A stretch of DNA of 16,617 nucleotides from an uncultured Eubacterium sp. (lineage in GTDB: Bacteria > Bacillota > Clostridia > Oscillospirales > Acutalibacteraceae): the NCBI GenBank assembly GCA_900542875.1, contig UQPH01000034.1, positions 1 to 16,617 on the forward strand. The letters run 5' to 3'. Positions 7,258 through 14,432 of the stretch are shown piece by piece. Numbering within the stretch: position 1 is the stretch's first letter; every line of letters starts with the position of its first letter. The notes under the pieces were generated by a model. The model made no database searches and was not told where the DNA came from. It worked only from the letters and a program-made list of their open reading frames with translations. The translations under genes and the position numbers were made by a program.

Positions 7258-7354
7258 CGAAAATATACTTGTCTATACTTATGATGTTGAGCCTGTCAGC
7301 GATTATATTATGCTGGATTCTAAACGGTATGACAGCAATATAAGGAGCGATTGA
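7250..7354 (+). CDS. 34-aa microprotein at the site where sheath, tube and tape-measure genes are missing
   Basis: ATG 7250 is preceded by AAGGAGG (7238-7244) at good spacing and encodes 34 residues beginning MSDENILVYTYDVEP, ending TGA at 7352-7354. The start overlaps the neck gene by 8 bases and the LysM gene begins 1 base after the stop, so it is packed like a real gene. No membrane segment or known motif is seen; it is acidic. In related phages 4-6 genes (sheath, tube, tape-measure chaperone, tape measure) occupy this position. It could be the N-terminal remnant of one of them, a fusion scar, or a functional small protein. I do not recognise it. Confidence 0.6.
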   Translation: MSDENILVYTYDVEPVSDYIMLDSKRYDSNIRSD

Positions 7355-7355
7355 T

Positions 7356-7871
7356 ATGGCTATGACTAAGATGCAATACAAGAATTTTATTTTTGACATA
7401 AATCCGTCGGACATAAAACTGACGCTGAAGAAAAATTTGGCAAAGACGAATGTTATGCACTCGACACAGGTGTGCAGCGAGGTGGGCGAGAGTGTTGCCG
7501 TAATAAGCGGTAAGGGGTGTTTTGTAGGTGAAAATGCGATAAAAAAAGCATATGAACTTATCAGGATTTACAATAAACAAGGCGCCGATTTTCTTTTTAC
7601 TCCGTGCTGTGCTCCCATGCTTGCGGTGTTTAATAAACTGAATATATCGTATTCAAGCGACAGCAAAAGAGTGGAGTACACCTTTGAATTTACTCAGCAG
7701 GGCAGACGAAAGGAAGAAAAGTATGACTTCGGCTACACTTTTGCAAATGAGGGTGAAAACCTTTTTGACATTGCCGAGAGGACTCAAATATCCATAGAAA
7801 AAATAGTTGAGTTGAATGATTTTTGCGGAGTATTTTCTGTTAAGGAGGGCGACAAAGTATGGCTGATGTAA
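7356..7871 (+). CDS. LysM-domain baseplate protein (XkdP-like)
   Basis: This 171-aa protein starts with the YKNFIFDINPSDIKLTLKKN pattern typical of XkdP-like baseplate proteins, continues with SGKGCFVGENAIKKAYELI and ends in a LysM fold (about residues 128-171, FANEGENLFDIAERTQ to GDKVWL). In PBSX-like phages it follows the tape measure and sits in the baseplate, where LysM may touch peptidoglycan or other baseplate parts. It overlaps the hub gene by 13 bases. Its presence shows that the lost tail was of the contractile, Myovirus-like type. No enzymatic residues are evident. Confidence 0.8.
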   Translation: MAMTKMQYKNFIFDINPSDIKLTLKKNLAKTNVMHSTQVCSEVGESVAVISGKGCFVGENAIKKAYELIRIYNKQGADFLFTPCCAPMLAVFNKLNISYSSDSKRVEYTFEFTQQGRRKEEKYDFGYTFANEGENLFDIAERTQISIEKIVELNDFCGVFSVKEGDKVWLM

Positions 7872-8812
7872 AGTTTGCTTTTTATTCTCCTGATTCAAAG
7901 GAAATAGTGATTGATAAAATCAAATCTTTTGAACTTTTGAGGGAAACGAACGCACCTTGTGACGGGCTCAGACTTTGGTTTACGGCATATGAGGCAATGA
8001 ACGAAATAAAAAGAGTTACCGTGACAATAGACGGCGTGAGAGTCTTTAACGGCTACTGCGATACTCAACGTGAGACGGTTAGCGAAAACGGCTTTGTGTG
8101 CTTTATTTATGCACGCTCATCTGCTTGCATATTGACCGGAATTGAGGCAAAACCCGATTCGTTCGCCTCTGCGAGTGCAAGGGCGATTTATGAAAAATAT
8201 ATAGCACAGTACGGCTTTTCATACGAGATTCCCGAGATTAATTATGCCGGCAGATATACTGTCGGAAAGGGCACATCGCTGTACGGAGCACTTGACGGCT
8301 TTGTTTTCGGCGTTACGGGGAAGCATATTTATATCAATGCTTTTGACGAAATTAAACTCTTGGAGTCCGAAAGGGTGAGGGTGCTCGATTCTGATATTAT
8401 CAGCGAAAAGCGGTTTATAAACCGTGGTGATTTACTGCTTGGCATCGACTATAAACTCACGGGAGACGAAAATTATGCTCATCACAGGGTTAGCGAATTG
8501 ATGAAAAGAACAGGCGTCACCTCAAAGGTGATGAAAAATTTATCGTCGCTTACACCGCTTCAAAGAGAAAAAACGCTTTTTTCCGCAATGGTTAAGGCGA
8601 ACGAAGAATATGTTTGCTATGAACTTGATGTTTGCGGACTTTTTGTTGCCGAGCTTTGCGACAAAATAAGATACAAGAGCGTTGCTTTTGGCAATACGGG
8701 AACTCTCAGACTTAAAGAGACGGCGTATATTTTTGATTCAAAAGGATTTCACACGAGGCTTAAACTTGTTGAGGACAGGAACTTGGAGGAAGTAAGTTAT
8801 GTGGATGAGTAA
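7859..8812 (+). CDS. Baseplate hub protein (XkdQ / late control gpD-like)
   Basis: This 317-aa beta-rich protein has ATG 7859 preceded by AAGGAGGG (7842-7849). The sequence fits the XkdQ/gpD hub fold: an N-terminal beta domain (KSFELLRETNAPCDGLRLWF), YARSSACILTGIEA, a helical segment around ASARAIYEKYIAQYGF, and a later domain with KRTGVTSKVMKNLSSL. In contractile tails the hub trimer joins the tube to the spike and T4 gp27-like proteins line the channel. It overlaps both neighbours (13 and 14 bases). Without a tube gene in the cluster its normal partner is missing. No frameshift is seen. Confidence 0.75.
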   Translation: MADVKFAFYSPDSKEIVIDKIKSFELLRETNAPCDGLRLWFTAYEAMNEIKRVTVTIDGVRVFNGYCDTQRETVSENGFVCFIYARSSACILTGIEAKPDSFASASARAIYEKYIAQYGFSYEIPEINYAGRYTVGKGTSLYGALDGFVFGVTGKHIYINAFDEIKLLESERVRVLDSDIISEKRFINRGDLLLGIDYKLTGDENYAHHRVSELMKRTGVTSKVMKNLSSLTPLQREKTLFSAMVKANEEYVCYELDVCGLFVAELCDKIRYKSVAFGNTGTLRLKETAYIFDSKGFHTRLKLVEDRNLEEVSYVDE

Positions 8813-9161
8813 AAATATGGTACGCAGTAAACAGTCGGAAAATGAAAAAGCCGAAAAGGGATGCGTTACAATGTCGTCGAACCAACTTGAAACAGGCTCG
8901 ACGGTTATAAGCAGAGGCATAGAAAGTTACGCTCCTTACGGCTATCAGTGCTCCATGCCCGTCGGTGAGGATGTAATGATTATTCCGTCGGACAACGGTC
9001 AAGCGGTAATCGGCGCATTGAGTAAGCCGTCAAAGCGTTTGGCGGTCGGAGAAATAAAGATTTCCTCAAAGGGCGGCGCAACGATTATTTTGAGAAATGA
9101 CGGAAGCATAGAGTTAAACTCTTTGGTGATAGACAGAAACGGAGTGATTTTGGATGATTAG
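8799..9161 (+). CDS. Baseplate spike protein (gpV / gp5-like)
   Basis: This 120-aa protein is a miniature membrane-piercing spike. Residues ~33-75 (STVISRGIESYAPYGYQ, VGEDVMIIPSDNGQAVIG) form an OB-fold as in P2 gpV, followed by a short beta-prism (GEIKISSKGGATIILRNDGS, IELNSLVIDRNGVILDD). The classic HxH iron-binding tip motif is not seen. ATG 8799 follows GGAGGA by 8 bases; the ATG two codons later is less well placed. It overlaps the hub by 14 bases and gp25 by 8 bases. The spike should sit at the tip under the hub and puncture the target envelope. Confidence 0.75.
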   Translation: MWMSKNMVRSKQSENEKAEKGCVTMSSNQLETGSTVISRGIESYAPYGYQCSMPVGEDVMIIPSDNGQAVIGALSKPSKRLAVGEIKISSKGGATIILRNDGSIELNSLVIDRNGVILDD

Positions 9162-9426
9162 CAAAATTAATTATTTAGACGGTCTTTTGAGAGATGCGGC
9201 TATTGCACTTACTGTTCCGAGAGGCGAATTCTATCCTGATAAAAACTTCGGCAGTGCGATTAAATATACCGAGCCTTTGCCTCTCACCCTTGCAAGAGCA
9301 AGGCAGGCGGTGGAGCATTTGGACGGAGTTTATGTTAAATCGGTTGAAAGACGGGATGGTGGGCTTGTGGTTTTTAATTTAAGCGTTAATGATACGAAAG
9401 GAGAGGTGCAGGCAAAGTATGATTGA
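9154..9426 (+). CDS. Baseplate wedge protein gp25/gpW-like (XkdS)
   Basis: This 90-aa protein carries the family hallmarks: an N-terminal helix, PRGEFYPDKNFGS (the RGEF-x-FGS motif), then PLTLARARQAVEHLDGVYV and a terminal strand pair. gp25/GPW proteins form part of the inner baseplate wedge and nucleate the sheath in T4 and related tails. At 90 aa it is shorter than the usual 110-140. It is overlapped by the spike at its start and the J gene at its end. The lack of a sheath gene is striking, because polymerising sheath is one of this protein's main roles. Confidence 0.8.
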   Translation: MISKINYLDGLLRDAAIALTVPRGEFYPDKNFGSAIKYTEPLPLTLARARQAVEHLDGVYVKSVERRDGGLVVFNLSVNDTKGEVQAKYD

Positions 9427-10456
9427 ATATAATTATATCTTGGATACTATGAAAAATGCGTATTTTGACGAATGCGGCGAACTTCCCGATATGAACGGAA
9501 ACGACGGCATTTGCCTAAAAGCGGCGGCAACGGAACTTTACAATCTCGCTTTGGAGGCGGAATACGCCGTAAAGCAGAGCAGTTACAAAACCGCAACGGG
9601 CGAAAGTCTTGATCGCATTGCAAATGAGTGCGGACTTCACCGAAAGCAGGGAAATTATGCAACGGGTGTGCTTACTTTTTCGGTTGATGAGGCTTCAAGC
9701 GAAGATATTGCAATCGACAAGGACACCGTTTGCTCCAAAAAGGGAAAGAAATTTATACAGTACAAAACCACCGAGGCGTGCGTTATTAAGGCGGGTGAAC
9801 TGACAGTCGACGTGCCCTGTATCGCTTTGAAAAAGGGATTTGAATACAATGCCGCTCCCGGTGAAATTTCGGTTATGGTAAATCCGCCGCAAAAGGTGCA
9901 GAAAGTTAAAAACGCCTATCGCATAACCGACGGCTATGACGCCGAGGACGATTCATCTCTCAGAAGCAGAATAGACGATTCGGTTCATTGCACACATAAT
10001 GCTATTAACGACGCATATTTGAGAAGTATGATTTGCGACATAGACGATGTGCTCACTTACGTTATGTTTCAAAGTGATTACACCGTGACTTTGTTTGTAA
10101 AAACATACAGCGGCTATCTCAGCGAAGAGACAAGAAATAAGATTTCGAAAATTTTGTCTTTCGTTTATCTTATGGGCGCCGGTCTTTACATAGAGCGGTC
10201 GGTTCCTCTTCCTGTCGATATTGAACTTAGGTATCACGGTGACGCCGACAGCCAAGAAGTGAGAAACAAGACTTGCGCCTATATGGACCATCTGGGAGTG
10301 GGCGTAAGACCCGACGAAAGAAGACTTGAGGATTATATTCGCTCAAATGTAATCGGCGTTGAATTTGCTGAGGCTCAGTTCGGTAAGTGCGATTATATAT
10401 CGGCTGATAATTGTTATGTTATAGGCAATTTGGAGGTAGTGAAATATGAGGGCTGA
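9419..10456 (+). CDS. Baseplate J protein (XkdT/gpJ-like)
   Basis: This 345-aa wedge protein follows the gp25 gene as in P2 and PBSX. Recognisable blocks are ATGESLDRIANECGLHRKQGNYATGVLTF and GYDAEDDSSLRSRI, the typical gpJ core motif, followed by a C-terminal region with DYIRSNVIGVEFAEAQF. gpJ builds the baseplate periphery and carries tail-fibre attachment through gpI. ATG 9419 is chosen; the in-frame ATG 9389 has no ribosome binding site while GGAGAGG lies upstream of 9419 with slightly long spacing. It overlaps gp25 by 8 bases and the next gene by 11 bases. Complete and intact. Confidence 0.88.
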   Translation: MIEYNYILDTMKNAYFDECGELPDMNGNDGICLKAAATELYNLALEAEYAVKQSSYKTATGESLDRIANECGLHRKQGNYATGVLTFSVDEASSEDIAIDKDTVCSKKGKKFIQYKTTEACVIKAGELTVDVPCIALKKGFEYNAAPGEISVMVNPPQKVQKVKNAYRITDGYDAEDDSSLRSRIDDSVHCTHNAINDAYLRSMICDIDDVLTYVMFQSDYTVTLFVKTYSGYLSEETRNKISKILSFVYLMGAGLYIERSVPLPVDIELRYHGDADSQEVRNKTCAYMDHLGVGVRPDERRLEDYIRSNVIGVEFAEAQFGKCDYISADNCYVIGNLEVVKYEG

Positions 10457-10856
10457 GGACAGGCTTCTTAAACTGCTTTCAATGCCTGACGGCGGAAATG
10501 TTACGAAAAGCACGAGAGCGATGGCGGCAGCTTTAGCTTCGGGCATAGATTGTGTAAAGGAGCTGCTTTCGCACATTAAATCCGGGACGGCATTGACGGT
10601 GTTTACTCATCCCGATAAGGAATATTTGGAAAATCTTCTTAACGATGTTGAATATACGGCAAACAGAGGAGCAGTCAAAATTACAAAATACAACAGCGAA
10701 ACCGTCGGAGAAAAGGTGAGCAAATGCTTTTTTTCAAGGTGCGGCATCAGTCTGGGTTCAAACGGCTTGACTTGGGCACAGACGGAGAATAAAGCCGCCT
10801 CTTGGAAGAAAATCAAAAAACTGCAATACCGATGGGATATGATAGAAAGCAGGTGA
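10446..10856 (+). CDS. Unrecognised protein in the baseplate gpI / XkdU slot
   Basis: This 136-aa protein begins 11 bases inside J with GGAGGT (10432-10437) 8 bases before its ATG. Position after J is where gpI or XkdU (DUF2313) lies, the protein that links the wedge to the tail fibre. The sequence has an N-terminal helical stretch (RAEDRLLKLLSM, TRAMAAALASGIDCVKELL) and a basic C terminus. I see no diagnostic gpI motif, so the identity is inferred from position only. It could be a diverged wedge protein or a fibre chaperone. Confidence 0.5.
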   Translation: MRAEDRLLKLLSMPDGGNVTKSTRAMAAALASGIDCVKELLSHIKSGTALTVFTHPDKEYLENLLNDVEYTANRGAVKITKYNSETVGEKVSKCFFSRCGISLGSNGLTWAQTENKAASWKKIKKLQYRWDMIESR

Positions 10857-10860
10857 CTTT

Positions 10861-11337
10861 ATGAGCAGTACAAATAAAACAGAAAACTATTCACTTAATC
10901 AGTGGGTCTTAAACGACGTGCCGAAAATGGAAGATTTTAATTCGGACAATAAAACCATTGACACGGTTATGTTTAAGCATATTTCAGACAGCGTTATTCA
11001 TCTCAGCGAGGAGGAAAAGCAGGCGGTTGTAAATCCTTTGGAGATGTATACATACCATGGTGACGGTACGGCAAGCAGAGACATTGATTTGCCTTTTACA
11101 TTTGAGCCGAGCCTTTGCATTGTGTTTGTAGTAGGCGCACCGCTTGGCATAATAGATATTTCAAACCAGGTGCATTATAATTACTTTGGCATTGCCTCAA
11201 AAGGCGGCAGTTCCGTAGGATTGAGCCTTAAGAAAAAGGTGCTCAGCGTTGTTCAAAGCACCCAACTCATTAACAAATATGAAATGAGAAGCTATAATGA
11301 ACTCGGCAGAGGATATTTGGTAATAGGATTCAGATAG
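10861..11337 (+). CDS. Short tail-fibre-like protein
   Basis: This 158-aa protein begins with KTENYSLNQWVLNDVPKMEDFNSDN, the pattern of many Firmicute tail-fibre N termini that contact the baseplate. Its C-terminal half (YHGDGTASRDIDLPFTFEPSL, then YNELGRGYLVIGFR) is beta-rich like receptor-binding domains. The protein is much shorter than most fibres (250-800 aa), with little shaft between the two parts. It is the last gene of the phage-like operon. No chaperone or lysis gene follows; the next feature is a terminator with an embedded promoter. Confidence 0.65.
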   Translation: MSSTNKTENYSLNQWVLNDVPKMEDFNSDNKTIDTVMFKHISDSVIHLSEEEKQAVVNPLEMYTYHGDGTASRDIDLPFTFEPSLCIVFVVGAPLGIIDISNQVHYNYFGIASKGGSSVGLSLKKKVLSVVQSTQLINKYEMRSYNELGRGYLVIGFR

Positions 11338-11351
11338 AGTAAATGTTGCGG

Positions 11352-11380
11352 TTTACAAAAACGGTTGGCGGGAGTATAAT
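11352..11380 (+). promoter_or_regulatory. Sigma-A promoter of the DUF1015 gene
   Basis: TTTACA (11352-11357) and TATAAT (11375-11380) are separated by 17 bases. The -10 lies in the loop part of the operon terminator, so transcripts from this promoter would start inside the right arm and not contain the hairpin. A good ribosome binding site (AAAGGAG, 11422-11428) follows before ATG 11435. Confidence 0.8.
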
Positions 11381-11400
11381 ACTTTCGTTGACCGTTTTTT
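11357..11400 (+). terminator. Terminator closing the phage-derived operon (43-base near-palindrome)
   Basis: AAAAACGGTTGGCG (11357-11370) pairs with CGTTGACCGTTTTT (11386-11399) with three G-U wobbles, and the inner GGAGTAT/ATACTTT (11371-11377 and 11379-11385) extends the palindrome to its centre. It begins 20 bases after the last phage stop codon. The T run lies at the 3' edge. The promoter for the next gene lies within this same structure. Confidence 0.8.
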
Positions 11401-11434
11401 ACTTTGCAAATTAAAGACGGTAAAGGAGAAAAAT

Positions 11435-12673
11435 ATGGCAGTATTCAGACCGTTCAGGGCATTTCGCCCCGCAATAAAAAATCAGAGCCTTATTCCGGCA
11501 TTGCCCTATGATGTTATGAGCAGTGACGAGGCCAGAGAGAAAGTTAAGGATAATCCGCTGTCTTTTTTACATATAGATAAAGCGGAAATAGATTTGCCCA
11601 AGGGAACTGACCCTTACAGTGCACAGGTCTATGAAAAAGCTCGTGAAAATCTTCTTGCCCTGGAGAAGAACGGAGACCTTATACAGGACGATTCGCCGTG
11701 CCTTTATATTTACCGAGAGGTGATGAACGGCAGGTCGCAGACGGGAATTGTAGGCTGTGCATCCATAGATGATTATATAAATAATGTTATTAAAAAGCAC
11801 GAACACACTCTGGCGAAAAAAGAACAGGACAGAATAAATCATGTAAATATCTGCAACGCAAACACCGGACCGATTTTTCTTACTTACAGAAAAAGGGACG
11901 ATATTGAACAAATCGTATCTTTGTGGATAAAGGAGCACTCTCCCGTGTATGACTTCGACTTTGAGGGAGTAAGGCAGACTGTTTGGGTTATAGATAATGT
12001 GGCTGTTTCAAACAGACTTCAAACGCTGTTTTCAAAGGTGGAGTCGCTTTATATCGCAGACGGACACCACAGATGCGCCTCCGCAGTTAAGGTGGGAGAA
12101 ATGCGAAGAGCACAAAAGGGCAGTTACACGGGCGAGGAAGAGTTTAATTTTTTCCTTGCGGTTGCGTTTAACGACGAGGACTTGGAAATTATGGATTATA
12201 ACCGAGTTGTCAGCGATTTGAACGGATATTCGTTTGACGGATTTTTATCCGCCGTGTCAAAGAATTTTGATATAAAAGAATTAGAAGAAAGACGCCGCCC
12301 CGAGGAAAAGCACACTTTTTGTATGTATTATGATAAAAAATGGTATCTCCTCACAGCTAAGAAAAACTCCTTTGATTCTCTCGACCCGGTCGCAAGGCTC
12401 GATGTCAGCATTTTGCAAAACAACCTGCTCGCTCCGATTTTGAATATCATTGACCCTAAGAATGATGACAGAATAGATTTTATCGGCGGAATAAGAGGCC
12501 TCGACGAACTTGAAAGAAGGGCAAACACGGATATGAAAATTGCGTTTGCCATGTATCCTACGACTGTTGACGATTTGATGTCGATAGCCGATGCAGGCAA
12601 GATTATGCCGCCTAAGTCAACATGGTTTGAGCCAAAACTGCTTTCGGGAATTTTTATCCACCATTTGTCTTAA
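11435..12673 (+). CDS. DUF1015 family protein
   Basis: This 412-aa cytoplasmic protein shows the DUF1015 signatures: LPYDVM (23-28), KHEHT (121-125), YIADGHHR (206-213), DYNRVV (254-259) and MPPKSTWFEPKLLSG (391-405). The YIADGHHR block with nearby charged residues suggests a ParB/sulfiredoxin-like nucleotide-binding fold, and databases often label these proteins SpoOJ/ParB-like. Their biochemical role is not firmly established. In many Clostridia the gene lies near serine biosynthesis genes; here it stands alone between the phage-derived block and a peptidase. Length is normal, and the ATG has a strong AAAGGAG ribosome binding site. Confidence 0.9.
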   Translation: MAVFRPFRAFRPAIKNQSLIPALPYDVMSSDEAREKVKDNPLSFLHIDKAEIDLPKGTDPYSAQVYEKARENLLALEKNGDLIQDDSPCLYIYREVMNGRSQTGIVGCASIDDYINNVIKKHEHTLAKKEQDRINHVNICNANTGPIFLTYRKRDDIEQIVSLWIKEHSPVYDFDFEGVRQTVWVIDNVAVSNRLQTLFSKVESLYIADGHHRCASAVKVGEMRRAQKGSYTGEEEFNFFLAVAFNDEDLEIMDYNRVVSDLNGYSFDGFLSAVSKNFDIKELEERRRPEEKHTFCMYYDKKWYLLTAKKNSFDSLDPVARLDVSILQNNLLAPILNIIDPKNDDRIDFIGGIRGLDELERRANTDMKIAFAMYPTTVDDLMSIADAGKIMPPKSTWFEPKLLSGIFIHHLS

Positions 12674-12710
12674 TGATTGTGCGTTTTTGGCATAGTTTGG
12701 ATTAAAGAAC

Positions 12711-12739
12711 TTGCAAAATTTGTATATTAATGATAAAAT
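12711..12739 (+). promoter_or_regulatory. Sigma-A promoter of the M28 peptidase gene
   Basis: TTGCAA (12711-12716) and TAAAAT (12734-12739) are separated by 17 bases, about 30 bases before the start codon. A perfect AAGGAGG ribosome binding site lies at 12755-12761. No terminator hairpin is evident between this promoter and the DUF1015 stop. Confidence 0.8.
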
Positions 12740-12768
12740 AAAAGCATATTTTTTAAGGAGGACATAAT

Positions 12769-14115
12769 ATGAACGAAAAGAACAAAAAATATGCCCGTGA
12801 AGCGATGAGTATTGTAGAGCATGCGGCGCTTAAAATCGGCTCAAGGCTTCCCGGCACAGACGGAGAAATAAAACTCCACGAATATATGGGAGATAAACTC
12901 AGAGAAATCGGCATTGAGCCTAAAACAGAGGAATTTGCCGTATCTCCACGTTCTTCCATAGGCGGCCTTTCTTATGCGGGATGGAGCGGCGTTATCATCA
13001 GCATTCTTGCCATCTTTGCTTTGGCATTTAATGCAAGCGGACTATGGTACGCTCTCGGTGCTTTGGGAATTATCACTATATTTTGGCTCGTGATGAGTTG
13101 CTTTTTCTACAAGACATGGTTTGATATGTTTTTTCCTCAGGAAATCAGCCGAAATACTCTCGGCGTTTTAGAGCCGGAGGACGGAAAGTACGATTATACC
13201 ATCATTCTTTCCGGTCATACCGACACCTCTTGGACTTGGCGTCACAGCGAACACGCATATAAGTATAAGGACACAAATCCTGCAATGGGACTTATCGCTA
13301 CATACGGTAAGGTAGGTTTCGGTGCGGTTTGTTTCTTCTTTATTGCACTGTTTTCAGTTTTTATGGCGATTGTAAATATCTGCCAGTTTGCAGGTGCTCA
13401 GTGGGTAAATACAATGTTTGCCTCAAATGTATGGCATAACTTTATGTTTGCGATGAATTTTGTACCGATTGTAACTGCTGTCGGCTGTCTTTTCGTTGTA
13501 ATGTGGGGCGACCCGAATCCACGAAATGCATCAAGAGGTGCTATGGATAATGCAACAGGTATCGGTTTGAGTTACGCTGTCATTAAGTATTTTAAGGAAA
13601 ATCCTGATAAAATGCCTAAGAATTGCCGTATCATCGACGCAAATATCGGTTCGGAGGAAGCAGGACTCAGAGGTTCTATGCACTTCGCACAGGAACATCG
13701 CTTTGACGATATGACCGAAAATGCTTGGAACATTAACATTGACTCCGTTGCAGATAAGGAATATTTTGAGGTTGTTGTAAAGGACGATTGGCAGGGCGTA
13801 AGATTTGATACCGATATGGAAAAGATGTTTAAGGATACATTTAACGAGATGGGTATCGAGTCGAAAACAAACGGTTGTATTCATAACCCGGTTGGCGGTT
13901 GCGACTCCACTCCTATGACGAGAGCAGGTATTAAATCGGTTACATTTGCGGCACAGAACCCGATGCTTACCTGGTATTATCACACATGGAGAGATATGCC
14001 TCAGCGTTTTGAGGAGGAGACCGTGGGACTCGGATTTGATGTGGTTTTGTCTGTAATTGATAAGATTGCAAAGTTCCAGGAGGAAAACGGTTATAACGGC
14101 CCTCAGAAGAAATAA
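12769..14115 (+). CDS. Membrane-embedded M28-family zinc metallopeptidase
   Basis: This 448-aa protein has the full co-catalytic zinc set of family M28 aminopeptidases: H150 and D152 (SGHTDT), D260 (GAMDNATG), E296/E297 (GSEEAG), D325 (NIDSVAD) and H405 (YYHTW). It differs from soluble M28 enzymes in having four hydrophobic segments (about residues 72-90, 92-113, 182-205 and 226-247), the last pair sitting between the HTD and MDNATG motifs. No signal peptide is seen. It may trim peptides at the membrane; the substrate is unknown. ATG 12769 has a perfect ribosome binding site. A terminator follows. Confidence 0.88.
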   Translation: MNEKNKKYAREAMSIVEHAALKIGSRLPGTDGEIKLHEYMGDKLREIGIEPKTEEFAVSPRSSIGGLSYAGWSGVIISILAIFALAFNASGLWYALGALGIITIFWLVMSCFFYKTWFDMFFPQEISRNTLGVLEPEDGKYDYTIILSGHTDTSWTWRHSEHAYKYKDTNPAMGLIATYGKVGFGAVCFFFIALFSVFMAIVNICQFAGAQWVNTMFASNVWHNFMFAMNFVPIVTAVGCLFVVMWGDPNPRNASRGAMDNATGIGLSYAVIKYFKENPDKMPKNCRIIDANIGSEEAGLRGSMHFAQEHRFDDMTENAWNINIDSVADKEYFEVVVKDDWQGVRFDTDMEKMFKDTFNEMGIESKTNGCIHNPVGGCDSTPMTRAGIKSVTFAAQNPMLTWYYHTWRDMPQRFEEETVGLGFDVVLSVIDKIAKFQEENGYNGPQKK

Positions 14116-14148
14116 TAATCGGTTTAATTAACTGTAATAATTAATTCG

Positions 14149-14191
14149 GCGAACGGCGTGTAAATATGTGCGCTGTTCGCTTAATTTTTTT
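14149..14191 (+). terminator. Intrinsic terminator of the M28 peptidase gene
   Basis: GCGAACGGCG (14149-14158) pairs with CGCTGTTCGC (14171-14180) with one G-U wobble, followed by a T-rich tract. It lies 33 bases after the peptidase stop codon. Confidence 0.85.
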
Positions 14192-14212
14192 TGAAAAAAA
14201 TATAAAAAACTA

Positions 14213-14241
14213 TTGACATTTCGCTTTTGTTCTGTTATTAT
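14213..14241 (+). promoter_or_regulatory. Promoter of tRNA-Asn
   Basis: TTGACA (14213-14218), a 17-base spacer and TATTAT (14236-14241) form a near-consensus sigma-A promoter about 25 bases before the tRNA 5' end. Confidence 0.88.
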
Positions 14242-14265
14242 ATACAAGCATTAAGCGAGAGACAT

Positions 14266-14341
14266 TCCTCCTTAGCTCAGTCGGTAGAGCACTCGGCTGT
14301 TAACCGAGTTGTCGTTGGTTCAAGTCCAACAGGGGGAGCCA
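14266..14341 (+). tRNA. tRNA-Asn (anticodon GTT)
   Basis: A 76-base cloverleaf with acceptor arms TCCTCCT/AGGGGGA, D arm AGCTCAGTCGGTAGAGC, anticodon arm CTCGG-CTGTTAA-CCGAG (anticodon GTT), T arm with GGTTCAAGTCC, and encoded CCA at 14339-14341. It has its own promoter and terminator. Confidence 0.96.
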
Positions 14342-14381
14342 CAAATAAAAAGACAGGTCATCGACCTGTCTTTTTATTTGT
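14341..14381 (+). terminator. Terminator of tRNA-Asn
   Basis: A perfect 19-bp inverted repeat (14341-14359 with 14363-14381, 3-base loop ATC) with A and T tracts on its flanks, abutting the tRNA CCA end. It could also act on the opposite strand. Confidence 0.92.
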
Positions 14382-14432
14382 GCTTTTTTCTTTTTTGCCT
14401 TGTGCAACGTCGCCGAGGTTAACAGCCGACGG
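14355..14432. repeat. tRNA-Asn 3' flank, copy 1 of a direct repeat
   Basis: This segment (right arm of the tRNA terminator plus ~40 bases ending in GAGGTTAACAGCCGA) is repeated about 258 bases downstream. The first 40 bases are identical in both copies. The rest shows several substitutions and a one-base indel. Confidence 0.85.

Noticed and set aside
992..11337. Attachment-site repeats flanking the phage-derived block
   Set aside because: I saw no clear direct repeat between the region after the PFOR terminator and the region after the fibre gene, and no integrase; the nearest tRNA (14266) is almost 3 kb away.
13531..13983. 150-aa minus-strand frame inside the M28 peptidase gene
   Set aside because: Antisense shadow of a gene whose zinc motifs are all intact on the plus strand.
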